This document shows positions 1 through 12,367 of a stretch of 64,000 bases of DNA, one piece after another (the first letter of the stretch is position 1; each line of letters starts with the position of its first letter). Below the pieces are notes generated by a model. That model was not told where the DNA came from. It did not search any database and saw only the letters and a list, made by a program, of their open reading frames with translations. The translations under genes and the position numbers were made by a program. This DNA is from Rhodotorula mucilaginosa (Eukaryota; Basidiomycota; Microbotryomycetes; Sporidiobolales; Sporidiobolaceae): NCBI GenBank assembly GCA_034406715.1, contig CP137875.1, positions 620,001-684,000 of the forward strand. Direction: 5' to 3'.

Positions 1-2937
1 TCGTCCATCCGGAGAGCGTTGGTGAGCTCGATGCACGTCGCGAGGCACTGCCACGGGTCGTCCGCCTTGAGCCACCAGCGCTTGCCGTCGAGAGGGTGGT
101 CGGCCGAGTCAAAGATGTCGTCGAGGTGCTCCATCGTCCACGTCTCTCGCTCTTCAAAGCTCGCCTTGTCGTAGCCACACAAGTTGGCGGCGTGGATCTT
201 GAGCCACCGGAGACCGCGCTCGCCGAGCGGCTTCGCCTCGCCAAACATGAGCAGTCCACGGCACATGTCGTCACCGATGTGCGACAAGTTGGGAGGGATC
301 GGATACGCGCGACCGCGGAAGTCGAGGTTGTGCGGGAAGTAGAATTTTTCGTCGAGGAAGGCGCGCGCAATCTCGAGCTTGTAGTTCAAGTCGCAACGCT
401 TCGAGTGAGCCTCCCGGCGAGCCTGCAGGGCTTGCCGGATGCGGTGTCGGTAGGTGTCGCGCGCTCGCGGGTCCGTCTCGACGTGCTCCGGCACCGGAGC
501 CTTGACCGGGTCGACCAGCGAATCCTTGTTCGGGATGTCGGCGATGGCCTCGCCGGCGTTCCAGACGCTCGAGACGACGTCAAACACGCGCCGGTTGATC
601 TGCCACGAGACGGACCCGAGCGCGTCGAGACCGGTGAAGATGGTGTCGAGCGTGTCGTTGTCGGAAGCCTGCTGGAGGTACTGCAGCTGCTCGTCCGAGT
701 CCTTGGTGCGCATCATCTGCGTCTGATGCAGCAGGTAGGCACCGCTGTTCCAACTCAACCACGGCTTGGGCTGGACGAGCATCGGCAAATAGCGAGGATG
801 GAGCGTCATGCTCAGCGGGTCTTGGTCGAGACGCTCGGCGACGACGGGGTTGACCTTGATGATGCCGAGCTTCTGACCGCGGACGTACTGGTACGCGTGC
901 GAGAACGCCGGCTGCATCTCGGTCAAAGTCTCACCCGTCTGCGGGTCCTTGACCGACCGCTCGACGTGCGCAATGTCCATCAAGGTCGAGACGAGGATCG
1001 ATCCGACTTTGGCGCGGATCGTCTGCGTCCAGGTCGGTCGCCAGGCCGTGTCGCCCGCCTGCTCGCGCTTGGCGAGTTCCCGGCGCCAGAGGATCCCGAG
1101 CGACTCCTCCTGCGAGCGGTTCTGCAGCCGACCGTCGGCACCGATCGCGCCCTGCTCCGAAATGCGCGCGATCTCGTCCTGAAGCTCCTTGTTCGTGTAC
1201 GCCTCCTTGAGCGCTTCGGCGTGGTACTCGCTCTCGATCGCTCGACCGACAGTGAGGACCGCCCGCGCCGCCTTCATGCCGTCGCTGACGCCGCCGCCAC
1301 CGCAAAGTCGCATCAGCTCGACGATCGTGATCAGCGCCATCTTGTCGGTCGGCAAAAGGCGCAAGAATGGCTCAATGTCGGGTTCCTTGCCCCACGGCGA
1401 GCCCTTGCCGGTCGCACACGACGCGTCGTACAACGCCGTCGAGAGCTTGCGGTGCCAGTCAAACATGATCGACTGCAGCCACCCGCGCTGAAGGCCTCGT
1501 TCGCGGTCCTTGCCGACTTTGGCCAGCTCTTCCATCTCGTGGATGTAGAGCTGACGCGCGGCATCATACGATGACTCTTCGAGGAGGCGTTGCCGCGTTG
1601 TCCGATTCATGACAGAGTCGGAGAGCGGGACCGAAAGGGTGGTCAAGCTCGTGCGGAGAGTTTCGAGGGAGACGTTGACATCGGCGTTCTGCAGGGCACG
1701 CGGAGTCAGTATTCGCTAGCGTGGATATCCGCCAGCAGAGAAAACTCACCGGAGAAACGACGGGGTCGAGCTCGCGAGCTGCCTGCCTCTCCTTGGCGAC
1801 CTTCTCGCGGCCCTCCCTAAGCCGCTCCACTTCCCGCTTCACCTCGTCGATGACGGCTTGCCACTCGTCCCAGCCCTCTCGACCCTTGCCCGTCTTTTCG
1901 AGCGCCTCGATCGCCTGTTCCCGCGAGCATTTGCCGAGGTAACTCGGCAAGTCGATGTCAAAGATCGGATCCCGGACGACGTCGAGCAAGTCGATCCCGG
2001 TTTGCCGGAGGACGGGGAGCAAGTAGGTGACGGGGCGGAAGATGCGATCCGGGTCAGAGAGCGAAGAAGGGTTGTAAACGTCCGGACCGAGCGAGGCGAC
2101 GCCCTTGAGCATGACGGCGATCACGGAGGCGTCGATCGCGCCGTTGTCACCCCGCCGGGTCCGGTGCGTCAACTGGTCGACGGCGTCCCATTGCGAGCCA
2201 AAGAGCGAATCAAAGTAGGTCCACGCCTTGTGGATCGATCTCCGTGCTGCGGTCGAGAGAGGCGGATGCGCCGCCGCTTGGTTGTCGGATGCCGCCGAGT
2301 CGCTGCTACCGACTGGAGACGGCGGCAAGTTGAGCCCCTCGAACGACTTGGCGAGGGATTCGGTCGAGGGAGCGGGTCGTAGGGTTCTCGGCAAGATGGC
2401 GCGGACAAAGTAGGCCTTGAGGAAGTCGGTGTGAACCCTCGGCGGCAACAAGGTCGACAACGAACCGACGCTGCCCGCTCGAGCCCACTGGGTCCGGATC
2501 CGTTTCGCGACTTCTTCTGCGCGGGCGACGTCCCCGCTCGACAAGCACGCGCCGAGGATCGCGAGCTGTTCGGCGGCGGCGGGAGCCTGGTGCGCGAGGG
2601 TGACTCCTGGCGCGAGGGAAGTGCCGCCGCCACTCGTGTGCAGGACGGTATCGGACGAGGTGATGTCGGCGGGGAGAGGGGGCGGCATCGGCGGGAGGGG
2701 CGTGACGGTGTAGAGTGCATGGCGGGGTCGACTTGATGTCGGCGAGGGAGACGACGAAGACGAAGGAGAAGAAGCCGCGTCGGCGGGGAATGGTGGCGCA
2801 CCCGCGGCAGTCGTCGCGGTGGTGACATTCCCTGCCGTCGACTGCAATCGAGATGCTATCCGCACCGCTGGTCGTAGCCGCGCTGCGGTCGATGCCGTCG
2901 TCGCCGCGAGTCGCAAGTGCGTCCGCAACATGGTCAC
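1..2937 (-). CDS. RPO41: Mitochondrial DNA-directed RNA polymerase, N-terminal part (partial at left edge)
   Basis: Single-subunit T7-like RNA polymerase that transcribes mitochondrial DNA. Exon 1 is 2937..1750 and exon 2 runs from 1688 off the window; the 61-nt intron (GTGAGT...CTGCAG) is phase 0. About 958 residues are visible. The N-terminus (MTMLRTHLRLAATT...) is Arg/Ala/Ser-rich and fits a mitochondrial presequence. The middle is the N-terminal extension that carries PPR-like helices in this family. Near the left edge the polymerase domain begins, with the segment FYFPHNLDFRGRAYPIP, which matches the conserved D-x-R-G-R block of the T7 family. The catalytic Asp, Lys and Tyr motifs lie beyond the window. 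A long opposite-strand open frame across exon 2 is a shadow. Start taken at the first of two close ATGs (2937 or 2931). Confidence 0.93.
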
Positions 2938-5036
2938 GATAGTTCTTCGACAGACAAAGACCTATGAACCCGCCTTTGAATCACGCCCGTCCTGCGTGCG
3001 GGAAGGAACTCGCGTCGTCAGCTTGCGATCCAAGTCATATATATGCGCGAGTGGCTGAGTTGGCGGAGTTGCTGTCGTCGAAGTGTCGCCGAGGTCGCAT
3101 ACACGCCGCGCAATGTCCGGGCGCAGAGAGCAGAGCCTTGCTCGTCAGGAGCGTCTGGAAGCTGTGACTCCTCCACCTCAAGCCCTCGTCGGCGATGGCG
3201 TACGCCGACTTGCGAAGATTCGGACAACATGGAACCCGGCCACGATGTCGTCCACGAGCGTTCGAGTGAGCGATGCGTACCTGTTTCTTGAGACTGTCTC
3301 GGACCGTCTGCCGAGCCTCTCACAGCTAGCGACGAGGAGGCGTTGAGAGTTCGCTTGGGAAGCGGGAAAGTGGCGGTGAAGGCACGCCGAGCATGCAGGC
3401 GCAGGGAATTGGCTCGCTCCTCCCTTGAATGCGGTAAGGAGGGTAGTACAGTATACCTATATTTATAATGTGACTACTCATGACCAACCCCAAGCAGCCG
3501 AGTGGAAAGTGCATTTTGTGTTTGAACCGAGCTCACCCAGCCGCGTCGACTTTGCGACGCGGCGCTGCTCGCGCTTCTCTTTCTTCTTCTTCATCCTTCC
3601 AGCTAGTTTTTGTACGTTCCCTATGCTCGACTGTGGGCACATGGACTCGGTTACTGACCTCGCACTCTTCACCCCTACAGTACTAGAGCATGACGATACA
3701 TCCCCGCGGAACATAGACGACGTCCTTCGGGCCAGCCTCGCGCTGCGGCGCAGGACCACGCTCTCTCGGGGGCTGTGGGCCGCGTTTGCGGCGCGATGGA
3801 GGGCTCGATACGGCGTATGCGTACTCGCGCTCGCCGCGACCCATTACCTTGTTTTATACAAAAACGAGCGTGCCTCACAAGAGGTCGGACCCCATTCGAA
3901 ACAAGAAGCTAGACCTGGAAGGAGGGCTACCCGCGATATGAACAACCGACGCTTTCTCCCATCCGACTCCATCCCTCGACACTCCTCTTGCATGGCGGCC
4001 TATCGTTCCGAGGCGAGGCGAGGCGGTCGACGAGGGCTGCAGGCATGGAGGAGGGTTTGTCTGCTGTAGCACGTCTTCTTGCCCCTGTGCAACCCTATTG
4101 CTCCCTTATCTCTGCGCATGATGTTGGGAATCGCGAGTTTCTGGACCCTGTACACGACTCGGTTGCAAGGGAAAGAAGACGAGCTGCTCTCTCGCTCTCT
4201 TCCACATGCGCTCGCTTCAGGTGCCTCCCTGCCTAGCAGCTGTGGATGCTTCTCGGGCGTCGCAGCTGCTATCGAGTCTACAGCAGTCAATTAATGGACG
4301 GCGTATAAGCGGGCGTAGATTCCCTTCCTCCTCCTTTCGTCTCTGACCATCACCGTTGATCAACACCTCGTACATCGCTTTCCTCGCCCGGATCGGGTCA
4401 AAGCGAGGCAAATGCGGACGATGCGGACAGAGAAGGAGGGGATGCTGGTCAGCGAACGGCGCTACGCGGTCGACATGCTGACATCTTGTCGGACATCCTG
4501 AACCACCTCCGTTCTCTCTCTCATCGCCCCCAACATCGCCCGCCACGCTAGCCCAGCAGGGGAAGCAGCCTTTTTCAGCTTCACACTCAGCGGCTCGGCG
4601 GGTTAATCGTCCTGAATGTGGATGCTCTGGCATACGGCTGTTGCGTCACGCCGACGGCCAGACGGCATGATCAACTTCGAAAAAACTCGGCCACCCGCTA
4701 TGTCCGGCTCGAAGGATTACGGCTTGCCGCAGCGATGAGAGGCGATTTGCTGCGCGCTCGGTCACGCGGGATCTGCACGCTCCTCGTCCCCGAGACGGAC
4801 GGCGCGGTGCCTGCTCTCGCACCTCTGGCTGTCAGCGCTTTTTCTTTCCTCGTACCAGCGAGGTCCGTCCGAGCCCTCGCAGAAGCTGCGCTATCTGAGC
4901 GCCTGTCAGCCGTCGTTCGACCCGTCTAAGCTACACTACTGCCAGTCTTGCTTGTGCTTTTCGCCCGGAACGCCCGTCGCAGCTCACTCGCTTGCGCGCC
5001 CGCTCGGCCCGACACTGCGCGACCGTGACTCTTTCA
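2938..5036. other. Long intergenic region between divergent RPO41 and C1-domain kinase
   Basis: Some 2.1 kb between two divergently transcribed genes, about ten times the usual spacing here. Open frames of up to 214 codons occur on both strands, but none looks like a protein: no recognisable domain, mixed composition and no matching splice signals. A TATATA-like stretch lies near 3035-3044, about 100 bp upstream of the RPO41 start. I found no tRNA or other RNA gene I could support. It probably holds both promoters and possibly an untranslated first exon of the kinase gene. Confidence 0.5.
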
Positions 5037-7409
5037 ATGGCGACGCCGACGGCTCCAGCGGCTAGCGACGCCCCTATGGCGCGCGAAGAAGGACGAGAGC
5101 GATTCGATAGGATCCGTTATGAAGACCTCTCGGATGAACAGTGAGTCTGCAAGCTGGCACTTTATGAGACCCCGCAGTTGCTGACAGGGCTTGAGGGGTC
5201 TTACAGCTCGTGGCTCCGCATAGGCAAAGGGTCGTTCGGCAACGTCTACAAGGGCGAGTACTTGGGCATCGAGGCGAGTCTTTGACTTTCTCGCAGCATG
5301 TAGGGTCAGCTGATCCTAAGACACGGGAGTGAGAACAGGTTGCCATCAAGGAAGTCTTGCCGAGTACCGAGTACGACGTCGAGAAGTACATGGCCCGCGA
5401 GATCACTCTTATGCAGCAAGCGCGGCACCCTAACGTCGTGCAGTACCTCGGACTCTGCTTGGCTCCGCCGGCTCCTCCTCCCTCGAAGGACGACAGCGAT
5501 GACAGTGACAGTGAAAGCACAAAGCCCGCTTCCGGCACATCGAAGCGCGTCTTGATCATCAGCGAGTTCCTCCCACGCGGCAACCTGCGTCAATACATCC
5601 TCGACCGCACCCTGCCCTTCCCGTGGCGTCTCCGGATCAGTTTCGCGACCGACATCGCTCGCGCGCTCGCGTACCTCCACGCTCGGAATACCATGCACCG
5701 CGATTTGAAGGGCGAGAACTTGCTCGTGAGCGATAATGAGAGGCTCAAGGCGTGCGATTTCGGATTGGCGAGGGTCGCGCATGCCGTCGTCAACGGGTCG
5801 GGCGGCAACGACGACGCCGACGCGAGGAAACCCTCAGATATGTACACCTACTGCGGGACGGATGGATGTGAGTGACATCAGTGCGGATCCGCAGCTCAAG
5901 TCGCCGGAAACTGATAACCCCCTCTAGACATGTCGCCCGAGATCTTGCTCGGTTTGCCCTTCGACATCCGCACCGACATCTACTCTCTCGGCATCCTCTA
6001 CATCGAGATCGCCTCTCGCAAGCTCGCATCCAGCACGACGTTTGCCCGCCGCCCTCCGAATTATCACCTCTCGCGCAAGGAGGTGCTCTCCTCCGTCTCG
6101 TCCGTCTGTCCGCGCTCGTTCGTCGACCTCGCCCTCGAATGCTGCGACGCAAATCCGGATCGGCGTCCCGATTGCAAGGCGATCCTCCGACGACTGAGGA
6201 GCATCGAGCATGAGGTGCAAGAACTCGAGGCACGCGGGTTGGGCGACAAGGACGCGCATACTCGCGGCGGCCGTGGTGGCGGCGGCGAGGTGACATCGCA
6301 CAATGTCGGCAGTATTTCCTTTGCTGGCGCAGTGAAGCGCGGGTCGATCAAGCAGCAGCAGCAGCGTCGTCCAGCGGCACCGCGCCTTCCGAGCTTTGAA
6401 GGCGCCATCAACCTCCAGAGAGGCAGTACTTTTGCGCCTGCTCTCGTCGCCAGCACTGCCAGTGTCATAGCCTCTTCGGAGGATCTGCTCGACTCTGCAT
6501 CTACACCGAATGCTTCGGACGGCACAGCCGAAGAAGCGGACGAAGAGGCTGAAGCGCTCCTCGCGCTGGCGCAAGTCAACGTCCTCATCGAGCCGCCTTC
6601 CACTTTTACTGACGAGCACGAGTACTCGACGCGCGTGGTTCGGCCGAGCCAACGCCGTGCGCCATATGGAGACCTTGGACGCACAAGCGGGAGCCGACTG
6701 CCGATGCTTGCCTCGAGCTTTGTCGCTTTGACCGAAGAAGCCGGAACAGCGACGGTTATCGCCGCGCCAAAGGTCGAATTGCTCACAGTCCCTCCTGCGG
6801 CGCCGTCGCTGATCTCTCAGATCACAAGTGTGTCAGTTGCCGAAGCGGTGGTGGATTTCAAGGGAGCGGACCAGGACGAGGATGTCTTTCATTCCGCTTT
6901 TCAGGAACAACCCCTCGCCGCTCCTCGGGAGAACGGCACTTTGACGACGTCCGCCACCGCAGCTCCTCATCGCTTCTCGCTGATCAAGTGAGTCTCTCTG
7001 AGTTTCCCGGAACTCGGGAGAGAGAGAGAGTCGCTGAACCTCCGTCCCTTCGCCGCCGCAGACCCGGTCTTCAGCGCCTTTTCAGCTCGTTCGCATCTCC
7101 CGCGAGCTCGACTTCGCGTCACGCTTCGACAGGCAAATGCGCCCATTGCGCGAAACATTTCGGCCTCATGAAAGCGTACCTCGCTTGCGACGACTGCGGG
7201 TGCGTTTCTCGCGCACATGCTCAGGATCTGGATTCTGGAATGCTGACCTCGTCTGCCTGCGCAGACTTGCGAGTCACATCAAGTGCTCAGACTTGTTACC
7301 TCCAGCTTGCGCCGCTTCTCCGGTCCCGACTCCTGCCAGCACGCCCGACATCCCTCGCTCGCCCGTTAGACCTACCCGTCCCGCTCCGCTTCCGCCCACG
7401 ATAGTGTAG
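5037..7409 (+). CDS. Protein kinase (TKL/STE-like) with C-terminal C1 zinc domain
   Basis: Predicted Ser/Thr (or dual-specificity) kinase of 680 aa. Exons: 5037-5140, 5207-5273, 5339-5867, 5928-6987, 7062-7199, 7265-7409; all phases agree. The glycine loop GKGSFGNVYKG is near residue 40, the VAIK lysine near 60, HRDLKGEN near 177 and CDFG near 197. The activation segment GTDGYMSPEIL is rebuilt only by splicing. The catalytic domain is followed by about 250 residues of low-complexity linker. Residues about 607-647 then give a C1-type zinc pattern: CAHC, CDDC, then H, C and C at the expected spacings. C1 domains bind diacylglycerol or act as protein docks; which applies here is unknown. The second intron (5274-5338) must use a GC donor to keep the GIE/VAIKEV join in frame. 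The exact kinase family is uncertain. Confidence 0.9.
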
Positions 7410-7558
7410 ATACGCTCCCTTACTCCACGGCCTGATCTGTGATGTCTCGTTTCACCAGCCGCTATCTCCTGCACCCTAGCCAGTTCACGCCATGCAACAC
7501 GATTCTGATACATGGACAAGCAGCGAGGTGCTGCCTTTCTACACACACACATCGCTCT

Positions 7559-9880
7559 CTATGCCGCCCCCTCATCTCTGCTCAGCATCAAGCGATCTCG
7601 AGCAGACGCTAATGGAGCATAGTCATCCGGCCAGCGCTGCTGCAGGTTTACCGGAGGTGGGCCGCCTACGAAAGGAAGTGACCCGTCAGCCAAGCAAGCA
7701 TGTTCCGTACAACGGTCTCTACTCACGGAATGCGTTCCTGTGAAATTGTCCGAGAGCCCTCGCTCTCCTTCGCCTTCGTTTCTCGCTAGCGGAGTCGCTG
7801 TCGTCGCCAGAAGTTGACGAGTTGGACCGGTCCGAACGGGACGACTTTGCTGACGAAGTCATCGAGGCTTCGCTGTCTCCGTCATCTGTGTACGCGGCAA
7901 CTTCAACAACTTAAGCAGGGTCGAGATCGAAAGCGCGAAAATGGGGACTCACGTCGCCGTTGCCGCCGCCGCCGCCGTGGCGGGCTCCGTCCGAGCTTGT
8001 CTTCAATCTCACTCGCCGGATCTCGTCGCTTCTTTGGCGACGTGTTCCAGCACATGGCGACAATGAGCGCGACGACAATGATGGCGAGAACCGTCGCCGA
8101 GATGAGTACGAAACTCGTCGTCGTGAACGATTTGCTGTCCACCACTGAAGTTGACGTCGAAGTGCTCGAGGCACCGACCGTCGTCGCTACTTGTGCAGTC
8201 GTCGCTTGCGTCTCGTTCACACTCGCGGTCGCCGAAGCTCCGGCCGAAGCACTCGTCCGGTCCGCGAGGAAACTCTTTGAGAGCTGCGAGACGAACGAGA
8301 CGGACGAGACCGATGCGCGCGACGAAGCGAACGATGCTTGCGCTTTCGAGATTTCCGACTCGAGCGACGAGGTGTATGCCGCGTCTGGAGTCGGGAGTGG
8401 GATCGTCTTCATCTGGGGCAGACCGAGAACCGTTTTGCTACGGGGGATAGGATCGGTGCGGAGCGTTAATAACCGCCGGGGTGCGATGAATGGAAGCAAG
8501 GGCAGAAAGAACCCTTCACAGCTCACCCTTCTCCGCCGGAGCGAGTGATACCTGCGAAGTTTGCGATAAAGAGGTGGGACCCAATCAGAGGACTGTTCTT
8601 GATCTTGATGGTGTGCCTGGGAAGGATACGAGGGGGAAGCAGACTGCAAGCGTCAGTTTACGCCTTCTACTCGAGGCGCCGGGACAACCCGAGTCGGTAG
8701 CGCACTCTTTGTCTTCCATGTCTAAAAAGCTGCAGCTGCAGCAAGAGATCAGAGAGAGAGAGGGACAGTCAGCGTTACTCTTCGGAGGCCTTTGGTGGTT
8801 GAAAAATGCGCATTGACACACAGGAGGCGATCTGTAGAGAAGAAAGCGGACCGGTCAGTTTCCGTGCGGGAAAAGAAGGAGAAGCAAAGCTCGAGGGACT
8901 GACATGTCCAGTTTTCCTGCGCCGGAATGGTGTAGTAGACGAAATCCTTGCCCTCGTTGGCTGGAGAAACGGATGTCGATGTTAGAGCAGGTTGAGGGAG
9001 ATGGCCGTGATGAGCCGGCCGGAATCCAGAGCAACGTACAGCTGCATCCGTAGGTGACGCCTTGCGGCCCTACTGCGCCACCAAACTGTGCCTCCGTCCC
9101 TAGTGTAGTCACAGGTCTGAGTGAGTCCTTTCTTTCTCCGTGCGTTCGTAGACGGCGCGAGACTTCTTTTACCTTTGAAAGTGACCGAAGCCATGCAGCC
9201 GGGCCCGCCCGTCAGTTTGCCCGTGATCTTGTCCAGCGAGGTCGGTTTGAACTCTTGCCACAGGTACGCAGGCTGTGTCCCGCCCGGACAGCTCCATTCG
9301 ATTTCGCGGGAATTCCAGAGGTAGCTGCGCGCGGTTTCGTGGCGCACGGCGACGACGCGTGGGGGTCAACTGGGCGGCAAGTCGGAGCGTGGCGCGCGCG
9401 CGAGGGAACGGAACGCACCTGACGGAACCCATCGTGTACTCGAGCTAGCACAGTCGCCGGAGGTGTGCAGAGGCACTGTGAGCGCGCGCTGGTCTCGTGC
9501 GACAGCGCGATGTCTAGCCTCGGTCGGGGTAGTCCAGCACAGGGAGAAGTCGCCGTTCAGCCGTGGACGAGTCGAGGGCTCTAGTATCGTGTCCACAGCA
9601 ACCAGGGATGAGCGTATGCGGTAGAGCAATCTTTGAAAGGTCCGCGCGGCGGAGCAGGAGGACGGGGAGCAGTCCGCGGACAAGCCGAACCGCGCGTGCT
9701 TGGCGACCTCGAGGCTGTCCGGCTGCAGCAGCTACATAGGAGCTTTGGTCGCACGGTCGGAAGCATGTACATACAGCCCTGACCGTGACTGTGTGTAGCT
9801 GCGAGTGTCCCGAGTCGAGGTAGCAAGATGATGAGTGAGCTGGCGGCGAGAGGGAGCGATGAAGCGAGGGCAGCCTGCAT
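7559..9880 (-). CDS. Predicted secretory-pathway single-pass membrane protein, multi-exon
   Basis: No family recognised. The likely start at 9880 opens a hydrophobic signal-peptide-like stretch (MQAALASSLPLAASSLIILL). The 5' part, about 9815 down to 9440, is not resolved: no single set of splice sites joins its frames. From there on phases fit throughout: an exon ending at 9419, then 9324-9173, 9099-9040, 8960-8904, 8831-8779, 8735-8671, 8616-8527, 8437-7953, 7885-7727 and 7665-7559. The outer part contains scattered Cys and Trp. It is followed by a Ser/Thr/Ala-rich stalk, one clear membrane helix (VLISATVLAIIVVALIVAM) and a basic, Ser-rich cytoplasmic tail of roughly 110 residues. The layout is that of a cell-surface sensor or adhesion-type protein; function unknown. 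It is divergent from TRM8 with only 157 bp between the starts. Confidence 0.65.
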
Positions 9881-10037
9881 AGCGAGCAGCCGTAGTGACT
9901 CGAGGTCTCCGTTTGATCCATCCTAGGCCAACAAAGCGCGAGCAGAGTGAACTCCCGTCCATCGACCACCTCGAAAAAGTCGAGATCCGGACTTTGACTT
10001 CCACTCGACGCCTACCACAGCTCTCGTGCGCACCGAG

Positions 10038-11498
<1,461 letters not shown>

Positions 11499-12367
11499 AG
11501 TCTGTGCGCTCTGCTCGTATGTAGTGAGGCCGCGGGTCTGCAACGTCGCAGCGGCGAGTGCCCGGTTTTCTTGCCCCGAGCTGGGTCCTCGAACTTGTGC
11601 CCACTCTGAGGAAGAGCAGCAGATGTTTCTCGATTCCCTGCCTGTCTACAGTTACCGTGCGGCACCTTGCTCTCCCAACGCGCCTGTTCTATGTATGGGC
11701 ATACCCACAGACTTCGGCCGCAAGCGCGCCAACAAGGAAGGCGAGGCGCCCAACCCGCCTCTCGTTTTAGGAAGGTCAATGCCGCGTGCCTCGGTGGCGA
11801 AAAGATGGCTGATCCCGCCTTTGACCCTAAGGAGGCAAGTACAAGTGACGCATAATGGCATCTGTACCCGCTCGGAAAATCGTACTGTATGTATGTATGA
11901 TATGCCGGCTTTCCACGTCGTGTTCGGACAAGTCTGCAATGTCCGACGCGCGATCAAAGAAGGGGGCCGTTTAATTTGACATGCATGTGCTTCCCCTCGC
12001 AGCCACTGTACTGTACAGCTCGTCTCTGCCTGTGCCTTGCGTACCATAGCGAGCTCCTACGCGCTGCCCGGACTTCCGACCTTGACTGGAGATCAAGCGC
12101 AGGCACGTGCACGCGCATCTTCGCCGGCTTCCGAACGGTCTCGGCCCTTCAGATCAGACTGCGGTCTGCGTCCGGCTGGTTCCCGTCGAGCTGGGTACAT
12201 AGAGCTCGGAGCCACAAGCTCTTGCTCGAGCCCGCGCTATATACGGCACTCGTGCCTGTCTTTCGGGACACGCCGCTCTTCAAGCCAGGCAGAAAGGGCG
12301 GGAAGTGACCAGTGATCGGGTCGTTTCTTTGTCGCCGTCGCGCTGCGACCCGTCCACGGTGGGAGGC
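11499..12367. other. Intergenic region, TRM8 to 721-aa protein
   Basis: 869 bp between two genes on the same strand. I see no convincing coding frame. A TATA-like CTATATAC at about 12238-12245 lies some 125 bp upstream of the next start codon and may be part of its promoter; the left part is presumably the TRM8 3' UTR. Confidence 0.5.

Noticed and set aside
96-1574. 492-codon plus-strand open frame at the left end
   Set aside because: It lies exactly opposite RPO41 exon 2, which has conserved polymerase motifs. The plus frame is Arg/Leu/Val-rich antisense sequence with no domain.
3044-3120. tRNA-like start (GCGCGAGTGGCTGAGTTGGC)
   Set aside because: It resembles the 5' end of a class II tRNA, but no T arm (GTTC-A) or matching acceptor strand follows at the right distance.
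3425-4069. 214-codon plus-strand open frame between RPO41 and the kinase
   Set aside because: No recognisable domain, abrupt changes in composition and no conserved-looking segment.
8832-8903. Possible read-through of this 72-nt segment as coding in the membrane protein
   Set aside because: It is in frame and stop-free, but has a GTCAGT donor, an AACTGAC branch-like site and a pyrimidine-rich CTCTACAG end, so I treat it as an intron.
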